Below, piece by piece: positions 45,513 to 54,268 of a stretch of 64,000 nt of DNA (position 1 is the first letter of the stretch; every line of letters begins with the position of its first letter). Made by a program: the position numbers and the translations under genes. The DNA is from DASUXY01 sp036377675 (GTDB lineage Bacteria; Bacillota; Bacilli; Bacillales; Amphibacillaceae). The notes beneath the pieces were generated by a model. The model worked only from the letters and a program-made list of their open reading frames with translations. It did not search any database and was not told the DNA's origin. Location of the stretch: contig DASUXY010000034.1 in the NCBI GenBank assembly GCA_036377675.1, positions 1-64,000 on the forward strand, in the 5' to 3' direction.

Positions 45513-46397
45513 TTAATGATCTCGTTGACTAAAGTAATCGACAAGCTCCATTAAGTGAGATGTATTTGCATTTGCTCTTTCCAAACATTTTTTTGCTTGT
45601 TTTACATACATATCTTTTTGTTTCCTCGCCCCATCGAGACCTAACAAGTTCGGATATGTACTTTTATTATTGTCCACGTCACTACCCGTCGCTTTTCCGA
45701 GCTTTTCTTCATCACCAACGATATCTAAAATATCATCCTGTACTTGGAAGATTAACCCTAAATAATAGGCGAAGTCTTTTAAATGAGCCAGTTGTTGATC
45801 AGAAGCATTGCCAAGATAGGCACCTGTGTAAATGGAAAACTTAATTAATTCACCTGTTTTATACGTGTGAATCCTTTCTAATTGTTCTAAAGTTACTTGC
45901 TCATTTTCGGCTTCTAAATCTAAAATTTGACCAGCAACCATTCCTTTAGGACCACTGCTTTCTGCTAAACGTTTAATGATTTCTACTTTTTGTTCATTTT
46001 GTAATCGAGGATCATCGGCAACGATTTCAAAACTATATGTTAATAAAGCATCTCCAGCTAATATGGCTGTCGCTTCATTAAAAACTTTATGGTTCGTTAG
46101 TTTCCCTCGACGATATGTGTCGTCATCCATGGCTGGCAAATCGTCATGAATTAAAGAATATGTGTGGATCATTTCTAAAGCAACAGCTGAGGAAAACACT
46201 TTGCGAACATCTTCAGCATATGCTTCATAACTCGCCATCATTAGAATGGGGCGCAGCCTTTTCCCCCCGGCTTCCAATGAATAGAGCATTGATTGTTTTA
46301 ATGACTTTGGAATCGTTAACTCTTGGAAATAATTCGATATTTCTCGTTGAATTAATTTTTGTCTATTCAATATATAGTGTTGTAAAGGTGTTTTCAA
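45513..46397 (-). CDS. ispA: farnesyl/geranyl diphosphate synthase
   Basis: A 294-residue trans-prenyltransferase that makes C15 farnesyl diphosphate from IPP and DMAPP. First Asp-rich motif LIHDDLPAMDDDTYRRG, second FQVQDDILDIVGD, plus GGKRLRP for IPP binding. It feeds undecaprenyl and quinone synthesis. It follows xseB after two bases in the xseA-xseB-ispA set. Downstream is the OLE RNA instead of dxs. Confidence 0.94.
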   Translation of the reverse strand: MKTPLQHYILNRQKLIQREISNYFQELTIPKSLKQSMLYSLEAGGKRLRPILMMASYEAYAEDVRKVFSSAVALEMIHTYSLIHDDLPAMDDDTYRRGKLTNHKVFNEATAILAGDALLTYSFEIVADDPRLQNEQKVEIIKRLAESSGPKGMVAGQILDLEAENEQVTLEQLERIHTYKTGELIKFSIYTGAYLGNASDQQLAHLKDFAYYLGLIFQVQDDILDIVGDEEKLGKATGSDVDNNKSTYPNLLGLDGARKQKDMYVKQAKKCLERANANTSHLMELVDYFSQRDH

Positions 46398-46399
46398 CC

Positions 46400-46633
46400 T
46401 TAATCTTCCTCCCGTATTTCAAACGGTTCTAGCTCTCCATGTTCATCCATGATCTGAACCATTTTCTTTTGTACATTTTTTAACTTATCACCACATACCT
46501 TCGAAAGTTTCATCCCTTGTTGATAATAATCGATCGCTTTTTCTAAAGGAACGTCCCCTTTTTCAAGTTTGTCTACGATTTTCTCTAGTGACTCCAGTGT
46601 TTCTTCAAATGTAGGTTCTTCTGTTGGGTTCAT
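46400..46633 (-). CDS. xseB: exodeoxyribonuclease VII small subunit
   Basis: A 77-residue two-helix protein with the family core FEETLESLEKIVDKLEKGDV and LEKAIDYYQQGMKLSKVC. It assembles with XseA to degrade single-stranded DNA. GAGGAGG precedes the ATG at 46633, which overlaps the xseA stop by four bases (ATGA); ispA begins two bases after its stop. Confidence 0.94.
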   Translation of the reverse strand: MNPTEEPTFEETLESLEKIVDKLEKGDVPLEKAIDYYQQGMKLSKVCGDKLKNVQKKMVQIMDEHGELEPFEIREED

Positions 46634-47973
46634 TTCGTTTCCTCCTCTATCGAACATACTTCACAATCCAAACGGCCATCAGCTACATGTATGGTCAGTT
46701 GGTCTTTTTCATCGACTTGGCGGACCGATGAAACGACTGTTCCATCAGAAGTATATGGAATGGCAAAGCCCCGTTTCATAATATGTAATGGATTTAATAA
46801 AGATAGTTGATCGATTGATGCTGATAATTCGAATGATTTTTTCTCAATTATTTGTGACATCAAGCGATGATTACGTTTTACGATTTGCTTTAGTTTTTCT
46901 ACAGCATCATTCAATTCTCTTTTCGGATGTTGAATATGTAACCGTGCTTCTATTTGGCTCACTCGTTCCCGCTGATCATCTAAAAGGTTTTGAAATTCTT
47001 TTTTCAGACGTTCATCGTGATGGTCCAACTCTTGTTCCTTTTGCAAAAGGAGCTGAGCTGGATAACGAAACGCATACGATTGTTGCAAATGTTGTAGCGA
47101 CTGTCGATGGCGAAGTAAACTTTCCTTCATAATCCTTTGAAGCGAACGTTTTAACGTTTCTATTCTTTCGATTAATTCTTGCATCGACGGCACAGCTAAT
47201 TCAGCTGCTCCTGTTGGGGTCGGTGCACGAAGATCACTAACAAAATCACTAATCGTAGTATCTGTTTCATGACCAATCGCGGATATAATAGGGACTTTAG
47301 AATGAAAGATGGCACGTGCGACGGCTTCTTCATTAAAACTCCACAATTCCTCAATTGATCCACCACCACGCCCGATAATTAGCACATCAAATCGTTCCGA
47401 CACATTTGCTAACTCTATGGCTCGGACGATCGTGTCAGCTGCCTGAGGACCTTGAACAAGTACGGGGATAACCGTCGTTTGCGCAATCGGATAGCGTCTT
47501 TGAATCGTTGTAATGATATCTCTGATCGCTGCTCCAGTTGGAGAAGTGATGACACCTATATGCTTCGGATACGGAGGTAATGATCGCTTATGTTCGGGTG
47601 CAAAGTAACCTTGTTTACGCAATTTTTCTTTTAATTGCTCAAAAGCTAAATAAAGGGACCCGATCCCATCTGGTTCCATTTGTTGAATATACAATTGATA
47701 TTGTCCGTATGGTTCAAACACTCCGACTTCCCCTCGGATAAGTACGTGCATACCGTCTTCGGGAGTGAACTTCAAAAAGCGGTTATTTCCTTTAAACATG
47801 ACCGCTTGGATTCGCGTTTGATCATCTTTAATTGTTAAATACATATGGCCTCTGTTATGGTGCTTAAAATTTGAAATCTCACCTTTTAACCAAATGTTTT
47901 TCAAATGAGGATCTGTATCAATCTTTCGTTTAATATACCTCGTTAAAGCTGTTACTGTTAAATATTTGTCCAT
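46630..47973 (-). CDS. xseA: exodeoxyribonuclease VII large subunit
   Basis: A 447-residue nuclease subunit. An N-terminal OB fold (IWLKGEISNFKHHNRGHMYLTIKD) binds DNA; the catalytic domain has VITSPTGAAIRDIITT and the signature RGGGSIEELWSFNEE...SAIGHETDTTISDFVSDLRAPTPT in two neighbouring blocks; a long coiled coil follows. ATG at 47973 (a TTG one codon earlier is possible) with only a modest AAAGGG upstream. It follows folD after four bases and overlaps xseB. Confidence 0.95.
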   Translation of the reverse strand: MDKYLTVTALTRYIKRKIDTDPHLKNIWLKGEISNFKHHNRGHMYLTIKDDQTRIQAVMFKGNNRFLKFTPEDGMHVLIRGEVGVFEPYGQYQLYIQQMEPDGIGSLYLAFEQLKEKLRKQGYFAPEHKRSLPPYPKHIGVITSPTGAAIRDIITTIQRRYPIAQTTVIPVLVQGPQAADTIVRAIELANVSERFDVLIIGRGGGSIEELWSFNEEAVARAIFHSKVPIISAIGHETDTTISDFVSDLRAPTPTGAAELAVPSMQELIERIETLKRSLQRIMKESLLRHRQSLQHLQQSYAFRYPAQLLLQKEQELDHHDERLKKEFQNLLDDQRERVSQIEARLHIQHPKRELNDAVEKLKQIVKRNHRLMSQIIEKKSFELSASIDQLSLLNPLHIMKRGFAIPYTSDGTVVSSVRQVDEKDQLTIHVADGRLDCEVCSIEEETK

Positions 47974-47977
47974 CAAT

Positions 47978-48829
47978 TTACGAATTCAACCCTTTAGCAG
48001 CTTTAATCGTATTATGCAGTAACATCGTAATCGTCATTGGACCTACACCTCTTGGGACAGGTGTAATGAATGAAGCTTTATCCTTAACTTGATCGAAATC
48101 AACATCTCCCGTTAAAGAGCCATCATCAAGCCTATTTATTCCTACGTCGATAACTACTGCACCATCTTTTACATCATCTGGACCAATCGCATGTGGTTTT
48201 CCAATCGCTACAACTAAAATATCCGCTTGAGTTGTTAATTGCTGTAAATTTTTCGTTCGTGAATGACAGTACGTTACCGTTGCATTTTCATTGAGTAATA
48301 GTTGTCCAACAGGCTTTCCGACAATATTACTTCTCCCTATCACGACTGCATGTTTTCCTTCAATAGAAATACCTTTCGAACGGATCATAGTTATAATTCC
48401 AAACGGGGTACATGGGAGAAATGTATTTTGACCTGTCATCATTCGCCCAATATTAATCGGATGAAAGCCGTCCACATCCTTTTCCGGAGCAATCGCTTCA
48501 ATGACCTGTTGTTCTTCGATATGATCCGGAAGTGGTAATTGAACTAAAATTCCATGGACAGAAGAATCGTTATTCAATCGTTCAATCGTTTGGAGAAGAT
48601 GTTCTTCCGTCGTTGAAGCTGGTAGTTCAATTACGTCAGATGAAATACCGACCTCTCCAGATGCTTTTTTCTTTCCATTTACATACGATTTAGAAGCAGG
48701 ATTATCGCCGACTAAGATAACCGTAAGGTGTGGTACAATATTCTTTTCCTTTAGTTGGGATACCTCTTCTTTCATTTGCAGTCTAAGTTCATTTCCTAAC
48801 TTTTTGCCGTCTAAAACCTCACCTGACAT
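47978..48829 (-). CDS. folD: methylenetetrahydrofolate dehydrogenase/cyclohydrolase
   Basis: A 283-residue bifunctional enzyme of one-carbon metabolism that interconverts 5,10-methylene-THF and 10-formyl-THF with NADP. The catalytic Lys is in YVNGKKKASGEVGI; also seen are GILVQLPLP, PCTPFGI, the cofactor loop VVIGRSNIVGKPVGQLL and PVPRGVGPMT. The ATG at 48829 is placed 12 bases after AAAGG and gives the family length. It is followed directly by xseA. Confidence 0.94.
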   Translation of the reverse strand: MSGEVLDGKKLGNELRLQMKEEVSQLKEKNIVPHLTVILVGDNPASKSYVNGKKKASGEVGISSDVIELPASTTEEHLLQTIERLNNDSSVHGILVQLPLPDHIEEQQVIEAIAPEKDVDGFHPINIGRMMTGQNTFLPCTPFGIITMIRSKGISIEGKHAVVIGRSNIVGKPVGQLLLNENATVTYCHSRTKNLQQLTTQADILVVAIGKPHAIGPDDVKDGAVVIDVGINRLDDGSLTGDVDFDQVKDKASFITPVPRGVGPMTITMLLHNTIKAAKGLNS

Positions 48830-48903
48830 GACTAACAACAACCTTTCTCTATTTTTTTGTAAAACAAATATGTACATCTTATAATCGAGGATTAGTACAA
48901 AGG

Positions 48904-49281
48904 TTAAACTATTTTAGATAACACTCCATTGACAAATCTCCCTGATTTTTCGTCACCGTACGTATGAGCCAATTCAACAGCTTCATTAATTGAGACATTT
49001 GTCGGTATATCTTCGATAAATTTAATTTCATAAGTCGCAATTCTCATAATTGTTTTCTCTACCGAAGCAATTCGATCGATGGACCAATTAACCATGTTTT
49101 CGGATATGATCGCATCAATTTGATCTTTATATTTAACAACCCCATCAACAACTTCATATAAATAAGGATCCTTTTTATTCGTTTGCAAAAATTCACGAAT
49201 GGCTTGCTGGGGATCAATTTGATTGATGTCTATTTGAAACAAAATTTGAAATGCTTTTTCTCGTGCTGCATGCCGTTTCAT
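48904..49281 (-). CDS. nusB: transcription antitermination factor NusB
   Basis: A 125-residue all-helical protein. N-terminal REKAFQILFQIDINQ and C-terminal SINEAVELAHTYGDEKSGRFVNGVLSKI are the family blocks. NusB with NusE/S10 binds boxA for rRNA antitermination. It lies between folD and the yqhY terminator. Confidence 0.94.
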   Translation of the reverse strand: MKRHAAREKAFQILFQIDINQIDPQQAIREFLQTNKKDPYLYEVVDGVVKYKDQIDAIISENMVNWSIDRIASVEKTIMRIATYEIKFIEDIPTNVSINEAVELAHTYGDEKSGRFVNGVLSKIV

Positions 49282-49383
49282 CTATTTTTTCTCCTTTAAT
49301 CGTATCTACATCAAATCATAACATGATTATTGATCCAATGCTACAATCTCCTCGTTATCAAGGGAGATAGTTTTACACTCAAA

Positions 49384-49418
49384 TAGAGGCCAAAAGAATG
49401 ATGATCTTCTGGCCTCTA
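49384..49418 (-). terminator. stem-loop terminator after yqhY
   Basis: TAGAGGCCA(A)AAAG pairs with CTT(C)TGGCCTCTA across an eight-base loop, 15 bases after the yqhY stop. Only a short T-rich tail follows, so termination may be incomplete before nusB. Confidence 0.7.
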
Positions 49419-49432
49419 GCACGTTCATTATT

Positions 49433-49816
49433 TTATTCTTGTTCCATTTTATCCATTTGCATTTCAACAACATGGACGTTCACTTCAGCAACATCTAAGC
49501 CGGTCATGTTTTTTAACGACTGTCTAATCGTTGATTGTAAATTTTGAGCGACTTGCGGGATCGAAACCCCAAACTCTAGAGCAACATAGACATCAATTAA
49601 AATTCCACTGTCTGACAATTCAACTTTAACACCTTTACTATGCGCTTTTTTTCCAAAGCGTTCAGCGACGTCACTGGCGAAACTGCCACGCATGTAGGCA
49701 AGTCCCTCTACTTCCGAGGCAGCAATTCCAGCGATGACTTCAATTACATCTGGAGAAATTTCTACTTTTCCCAAACGATTGTCATCACTTACATTGACCA
49801 ATGATTGTTCACTCAT
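49433..49816 (-). CDS. yqhY: YqhY, Asp23/Gls24-family protein
   Basis: A 127-residue Asp23 (DUF322) protein: KVEISPDVIEVIAGIAASEVEG, VKVELSDSGILIDVYVALEFG and the C-terminal VNVHVVEM. The family is cytosolic; B. subtilis YqhY is encoded with accBC and has been linked to control of acetyl-CoA carboxylase activity. It starts four bases after accC with AAGGAG upstream, so it is part of accB-accC-yqhY. Confidence 0.9.
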   Translation of the reverse strand: MSEQSLVNVSDDNRLGKVEISPDVIEVIAGIAASEVEGLAYMRGSFASDVAERFGKKAHSKGVKVELSDSGILIDVYVALEFGVSIPQVAQNLQSTIRQSLKNMTGLDVAEVNVHVVEMQMDKMEQE

Positions 49817-49820
49817 CTGT

Positions 49821-51197
49821 TCACTCCTTTTTTGACTTGTTTTGTTCTTGTTCCATAACAGGATAGTCTTCTAAGAAGTTCGTGTTAAAATCTCCGTCTT
49901 GAAACACTTCATGATTCATAATAAGCTTATGAAATGGAATTGTAGTATGGACACCTTCGACTACAAATTCATCAAGAGCTCGGTCCATACGCTTGATCGC
50001 TTCTTCTCGGGTTGGTCCGTAAGTAATTAGCTTAGCAACCATCGAGTCATAATACGGTGGAATCATATATCCTGGATAGACTGCTGAATCCACACGTACA
50101 CCAAGCCCTCCTGGTGGTAAATACATGTTCACTTTTCCTGGTGAAGGTAAAAAGTTTTTAAACGGATTCTCTGCGTTAATTCTACATTCAATCGCCCAGC
50201 CGTCATACTCAACATCTTCTTGCTTAAACGATAGCTCTTCATTGTTGGCAATTTTGATTTGCTCTTTAATTAAGTCAATTCCAGTGACCATTTCTGTTAC
50301 TGGGTGTTCAACTTGAATCCGTGTATTCATTTCCATGAAGTAAAACTTTTTACTACTGCGATCGAAGATATACTCAATCGTACCAGCTCCGACGTAATCA
50401 ACAGCCTCAGCTGCCCTAATCGATGCTTCACCCATCTCTTTGCGAATTTCCGGTGTAATTGCAGGAGATGGCGTTTCTTCGATTAATTTCTGCAGTCTTC
50501 TTTGGATTGTACAGTCTCTTTCACCTAGGTGAACTGTATTTCCATGTTTATCCGCGAGCACCTGGATTTCCACGTGTCGGAAGTCTTCGATGAATTTTTC
50601 TAAATAAACACCGTTGTTACCAAAGGCCGTTTTTGCTTCTTCTTGAGTAACGCGAATGCCGTTGATAAGTTCTTCTTCATTCTTAGCTACACGAATCCCT
50701 CTACCACCACCGCCGGCAGTAGCTTTAATAATAACGGGATATCCGATTTCTTCAGCAATCGAAATGGCTTCTTCTTCACTTTCAATTACACCATCTGATC
50801 CTGGAACAATCGGAACACCTGCTTGCTTCATTGTTTCCCTAGCAACGTCTTTTATACCCATTTTTTGAATCGATTTTGGCGTTGGGCCAACAAATTCTAT
50901 GTTGCATTCTTGACAAATTTCTGCAAAGTCAGCATTCTCCGCTAAAAATCCATAACCAGGATGGATTGCATCTACGTTTGTCGCCGTAGCAACACTCATA
51001 ATATTTGTTATATTAAGGTAACTATCTTTACTTGATGTCGCGCCGATGCAATAGGATTCATCGGCTAATTGGACATGCAGTGAATCTGCATCCGCTTCGG
51101 AATAAATAGCTACAGTATGTATTCCCATCTCTTTACAAGCGCGAATGATGCGAACTGCAATCTCCCCTCTGTTAGCTACGAGTAGTTTTTTAATCAA
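49821..51197 (-). CDS. accC: acetyl-CoA carboxylase, biotin carboxylase subunit
   Basis: A 458-residue ATP-grasp enzyme that carboxylates biotin on AccB, the first step of fatty acid synthesis. It shows [19 protein letters not shown], the glycine-rich ATP loop [32 protein letters not shown] and [11 protein letters not shown]. It appears to start at TTG (51195-51197), with AGGGGATG upstream, 13 bases after accB. No accA or accD is nearby. Confidence 0.95.
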   Translation of the reverse strand: MIKKLLVANRGEIAVRIIRACKEMGIHTVAIYSEADADSLHVQLADESYCIGATSSKDSYLNITNIMSVATATNVDAIHPGYGFLAENADFAEICQECNIEFVGPTPKSIQKMGIKDVARETMKQAGVPIVPGSDGVIESEEEAISIAEEIGYPVIIKATAGGGGRGIRVAKNEEELINGIRVTQEEAKTAFGNNGVYLEKFIEDFRHVEIQVLADKHGNTVHLGERDCTIQRRLQKLIEETPSPAITPEIRKEMGEASIRAAEAVDYVGAGTIEYIFDRSSKKFYFMEMNTRIQVEHPVTEMVTGIDLIKEQIKIANNEELSFKQEDVEYDGWAIECRINAENPFKNFLPSPGKVNMYLPPGGLGVRVDSAVYPGYMIPPYYDSMVAKLITYGPTREEAIKRMDRALDEFVVEGVHTTIPFHKLIMNHEVFQDGDFNTNFLEDYPVMEQEQNKSKKE

Positions 51198-51210
51198 TGA
51201 CTACATCCCC

Positions 51211-51732
51211 TTATTTTGTCTTCACTCTAAATAATGGTTGTCCATATTCAACTAATTCGCCATCTTCAACTAATATTTCAACGATTTCACCTGTCGCTTC
51301 AGCTTCTATTTCATTAAATAATTTCATCGCTTCAACGATACAGACAATCGTATCATCTTTTACCTCACTGCCTACTTCTACATATGGATCGCTCTCTGGG
51401 CTAGGTTTGCGATAAAACGTACCTACCATCGGTGAGACGACCTCATAATCATAGTCACTTGCTTCTTCAGACGATTTAGTTTCTTTTTCTTGGGTTTGTT
51501 CAGTCTCTTTCTTTTCTAGTTCTGGAGTTGATTTTTCCTCAACTGATTTTGTCACTTTCGGTTGTTCAACTGGAGCTTCGACAGTTGGTTGTGGTTGTGG
51601 TTGTACTAAAACTTCGTTTCCATAGTCCTTTTTTAACGTAATCTTTGCCTCTTCTGTCTCATACTTAAATTCACTGATTGTTGATTGATCAATAAGCTTG
51701 ATCAATTCGCGTATTTCTTGTACTTTTAACAT
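51211..51732 (-). CDS. accB: acetyl-CoA carboxylase, biotin carboxyl carrier protein
   Basis: A 173-residue carrier, somewhat longer than the usual about 155-160. The N-terminal helix [20 protein letters not shown] is followed by a long Pro/Gln then Glu/Lys-rich linker (residues about 42-92), and a biotinyl domain with the modified Lys in [15 protein letters not shown]. The extra length is in the linker, which is strongly acidic. Heads the accB-accC-yqhY operon. Its leader has an extended -10 about 150 bases upstream. Confidence 0.95.
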   Translation of the reverse strand: MLKVQEIRELIKLIDQSTISEFKYETEEAKITLKKDYGNEVLVQPQPQPTVEAPVEQPKVTKSVEEKSTPELEKKETEQTQEKETKSSEEASDYDYEVVSPMVGTFYRKPSPESDPYVEVGSEVKDDTIVCIVEAMKLFNEIEAEATGEIVEILVEDGELVEYGQPLFRVKTK

Positions 51733-51883
51733 TTCCTATGACACCCCTTCATTTGATGTAAAATAAATCTCTAGTCTTCAAAGCTCCTTATGACACTCTA
51801 CGATAAGTCCCAAGAAAACCTAAATCGTAATTCATTAAAGAATAGTATGAAAACATAACATATAAAAATGTTTACACCTCTGT

Positions 51884-51889
51884 ATTATA
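51884..51889 (-). promoter_or_regulatory. extended -10 promoter of accB-accC
   Basis: Minus strand TGTTATAAT (TATAAT at 51884-51889), no clear -35. It would give a leader of about 145 nt containing a small hairpin (TACGAT...ATCGTA). No FapR-like operator was recognised. Confidence 0.5.
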
Positions 51890-51987
51890 ACAGCATTTTC
51901 TCATAAATGCGAGTGGTTTTTATGATTATTTTTATTTTTTCTTATCAACGACTATATTTACTCATAATCTAGTGACTAATCTTATAC

Positions 51988-52179
51988 TTAAACACAACCT
52001 TTATAGTTATCTCTTCCTAATCTATCAGTATTTATATTTTTTATTATTATGTATTTGTTAACATAGAAATATAGTAAAGCTTGCAGAGAAAGTAGTACTT
52101 TCTTTGCAAGCTGTCTGTCCATTAATGATGACGGACATATTTGTTGATTCATCACCGGAATTAATTTATTCTGCGCCAA
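51988..52179 (-). CDS. possible 63-aa small protein, weak support
   Basis: A TTG-started frame with a near-ideal AAGGAGGTG about 12 bases upstream, in an otherwise empty 700-bp gap. The product has a central hydrophobic helix (KKVLLSLQALLYFYV) and basic ends; no family recognised. The middle codons coincide with a strong 35-bp inverted repeat, so conservation could reflect the DNA/RNA structure instead. Long spacing and a TTG start keep confidence low. Confidence 0.3.
   Translation of the reverse strand: MAQNKLIPVMNQQICPSSLMDRQLAKKVLLSLQALLYFYVNKYIIIKNINTDRLGRDNYKGCV
52078..52112. repeat. 35-bp near-perfect inverted repeat
   Basis: AGCTTGCA-G-AGAAAGTA is followed by GTACTTTCT-T-TGCAAGCT, forming a stem of about 16-17 bp broken by one G/T position, almost no loop. 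A second weaker hairpin GTCTGTC/GACGGAC follows at about 52113-52136. No T tract on either strand. Function unknown. Confidence 0.75.
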
Positions 52180-52381
52180 CGTATTTCTACACCTCCTTCA
52201 ATCCCTTAGAAATGTACGTTAAAATAAGATACAAGTGCACGCATTTCTTCACTATCTTATTGAATAGTTTTTTCACCATTCATACTTCAAAGCATACATC
52301 CATTAATTCGATTCTCGATCGTAAAGACGACCCCTTTACGTAGTCTATACTGTGGAAATTGTGTCGTTACTCCGAAAAACA

Positions 52382-52410
52382 AATCCGAACACTATTTCAG
52401 TATTCGGATT
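52382..52410 (-). terminator. intrinsic terminator of the spoIIIA operon
   Basis: Minus strand AATCCGAATACT / AGTGTTCGGATT with one wobble and a five-base loop, then TGTTTTT. It starts 27 bases after the spoIIIAH stop. Confidence 0.82.
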
Positions 52411-52436
52411 GCCCATCCATTTATGTGCGTTGTCCA

Positions 52437-53000
52437 TTATGACCCTTCTGTCGGTTGATAATTAACATCTACAGTTACATCACCAAATTCGTCTCGGACC
52501 ATTTGCATAATATGCACAGCTTCTTCTTTTGATAGTTCATCCACTTTTACATGAACATGTACTTTATCTTCATCTGAACGGACGAGGACATCTTCATATT
52601 GCGCTGCAGCGAGAATTGACTCCTCTAAGACAGCTTCTTTCGTTGAAAGTTCATCTAAATTGTCCAGATCATTTTTTGCCTCGTTTTTCTCTTCAATCGT
52701 AGCATTACCCGAAGCTACAATTTCTTTTAAACGATCTTTTTTCATACTTCTTTCATCTTGGAGGCTCATGCGCAGTGTAGTAAATAGTTCATCTTTCCCT
52801 ATGTTCGTAATCTCATCAATTTGTGCATCTTCACCGTCCTCTGTCGAATCTTGCGTTGCTGTTTCCTGAGTACTATCTGTATCTTTTCCATCGTCAATAT
52901 ATGCGAGCTCATCTGGGTCAGAGAGCATGTAATATACACTTAAAACAATCATTAAACTAAGCATCGTTAACAACCAAATCGTTTGTTTTTTCAACATCAT
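52437..53000 (-). CDS. spoIIIAH: stage III sporulation protein AH (feeding-tube ring protein)
   Basis: A 187-residue mother-cell membrane protein. It has one N-terminal helix (TIWLLTMLSLMIVLSVYYM), an acidic linker rich in Asp/Glu/Gln, a helical segment, and a C-terminal ring-building motif domain (VHVHVKVDELSKEEAVHIMQMVRDEFG) of the YscJ/FliF kind. It zips to forespore SpoIIQ across the septum. ATG at 53000 (AAGGAGG five bases upstream). Last of eight genes. Confidence 0.94.
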   Translation of the reverse strand: MMLKKQTIWLLTMLSLMIVLSVYYMLSDPDELAYIDDGKDTDSTQETATQDSTEDGEDAQIDEITNIGKDELFTTLRMSLQDERSMKKDRLKEIVASGNATIEEKNEAKNDLDNLDELSTKEAVLEESILAAAQYEDVLVRSDEDKVHVHVKVDELSKEEAVHIMQMVRDEFGDVTVDVNYQPTEGS

Positions 53001-53010
53001 TTTATCCTCC

Positions 53011-53640
53011 TTAATTTTTAGGCATAACAGAAACACGATGAGTAGGAACATCAAGAACTCGTGAAACGGCCTCTATCACCCACTCTTTTACTGTCGCATG
53101 ATCAACCCCTTTAGCGACTACAAAGACGCCTCTAACCTCTGGTTTTTTTGTACGAATTAACAATGGAGTTTCTTGATCACCTTGTCTTACTAAAACAACT
53201 TGAGTTTCTTCCGTCTGTTCATCAATTTGTCGCGTGCCCCCACTTTTATCGTTTTCATCGGTTGTTTGTTTTCCAACAATGAGGTTTTTTTCATAAACAT
53301 TAACATTTGTTGAGTCGAGATTGACCATCACTTCAACTTCTGATACACCTTTAATTTTCTCTAACATGTCTTGGAGATCTTTTTGATAACTTTTTTCCAA
53401 TACACTCACATCAGCAGTACTTGTCGGCTCTTTCGGTGTTTCTTTCGCTTTTTTTTCTTGTAAAAGATCTACTTTTCCTTGCTTAGGAGTTTCTTCTGGC
53501 GTTGAAAATAAATTACTCATAAGAAGTAGCAAAACCCCTACTAATCCGATAATTAATAAATACCCTTTCTTTTTTGATAGGCGATTCGCTTTTCGATCAC
53601 TGTCCTTTGTACTAAAGTATTGGAGTATTTTTTTAATCAA
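53011..53640 (-). CDS. spoIIIAG: stage III sporulation protein AG
   Basis: A 209-residue protein with one membrane helix (GYLLIIGLVGVLLLLMSNLF), then a ring-building domain with the LEKIKGVSEVEVMVNLDS block, and the C-terminal VEAVSRVLDVPTHRVSVMP-type strand. It forms the large ring of the mother cell-forespore channel. I choose a TTG start at 53640: AAGGAGGG lies seven bases upstream and TTGA overlaps the spoIIIAF stop. Confidence 0.92.
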   Translation of the reverse strand: MIKKILQYFSTKDSDRKANRLSKKKGYLLIIGLVGVLLLLMSNLFSTPEETPKQGKVDLLQEKKAKETPKEPTSTADVSVLEKSYQKDLQDMLEKIKGVSEVEVMVNLDSTNVNVYEKNLIVGKQTTDENDKSGGTRQIDEQTEETQVVLVRQGDQETPLLIRTKKPEVRGVFVVAKGVDHATVKEWVIEAVSRVLDVPTHRVSVMPKN

Positions 53641-54266
53641 GATGTCCCTCCTTCCCAAACAACCGTTATTTTTTTATCCTCCAGTTCCCACTCCTCTTGT
53701 AACAATTTGATAATATCTTCCGTTTGATCATCATTACCTACGTATACAGGATCATCCGTATTGATGACAACATCATCAACCGCATGGATTGTTCCCTCCT
53801 CATCTTCTAATGGTTGCAAATACACAATAACTTCTTCTAAGTCCTCATACGTATAATCAGTTGGTTGATTGAATGTGTAGTCAATGTCCATAATTTCCAC
53901 TTGATAGGAATTGCTTAATGGCGTTTCAGCAATGTTTTTTAATTGGACAGCCATCTGTTTTAATATATATTCATGTTGGGTCGATTGTATTTCACTTTTT
54001 TGCATTTCAATCAAATCACCGATTTCTTCTGTCTTTGTTTCATCAAAAATATATTCTTTAACAGATGCTTCGATCGCTTGTTGAAGATCTGTATTAAACA
54101 AATAAAAAACCGGTTGTAAAACGATTAAAATTAAAATTAATCCAATGACAAACTTCACATATTTCTTCATGGAATGTGCAGGAATTAGAAGGTCAATAAT
54201 TGTTGCGAGTAACAGAAAAACAGTAATTTGTGTAACCCATTGGATCAACATGTCCATTTTCATCAT
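53637..54266 (-). CDS. spoIIIAF: stage III sporulation protein AF
   Basis: A 209-residue protein with two N-terminal membrane helices (WVTQITVFLLLATIIDLLIP and FVIGLILILIVLQPVFYLF), the family block YVKFVIGLI, and a soluble ring-building-like C-terminal domain. Component of the SpoIIIA channel complex in the mother cell membrane. It begins three bases after spoIIIAE. Two or three ATGs lie close together; the one at 54257 (fourth codon) has the best spacing from AGGA. Confidence 0.92.
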   Translation of the reverse strand: MMKMDMLIQWVTQITVFLLLATIIDLLIPAHSMKKYVKFVIGLILILIVLQPVFYLFNTDLQQAIEASVKEYIFDETKTEEIGDLIEMQKSEIQSTQHEYILKQMAVQLKNIAETPLSNSYQVEIMDIDYTFNQPTDYTYEDLEEVIVYLQPLEDEEGTIHAVDDVVINTDDPVYVGNDDQTEDIIKLLQEEWELEDKKITVVWEGGTS

Positions 54267-54268
54267 TC

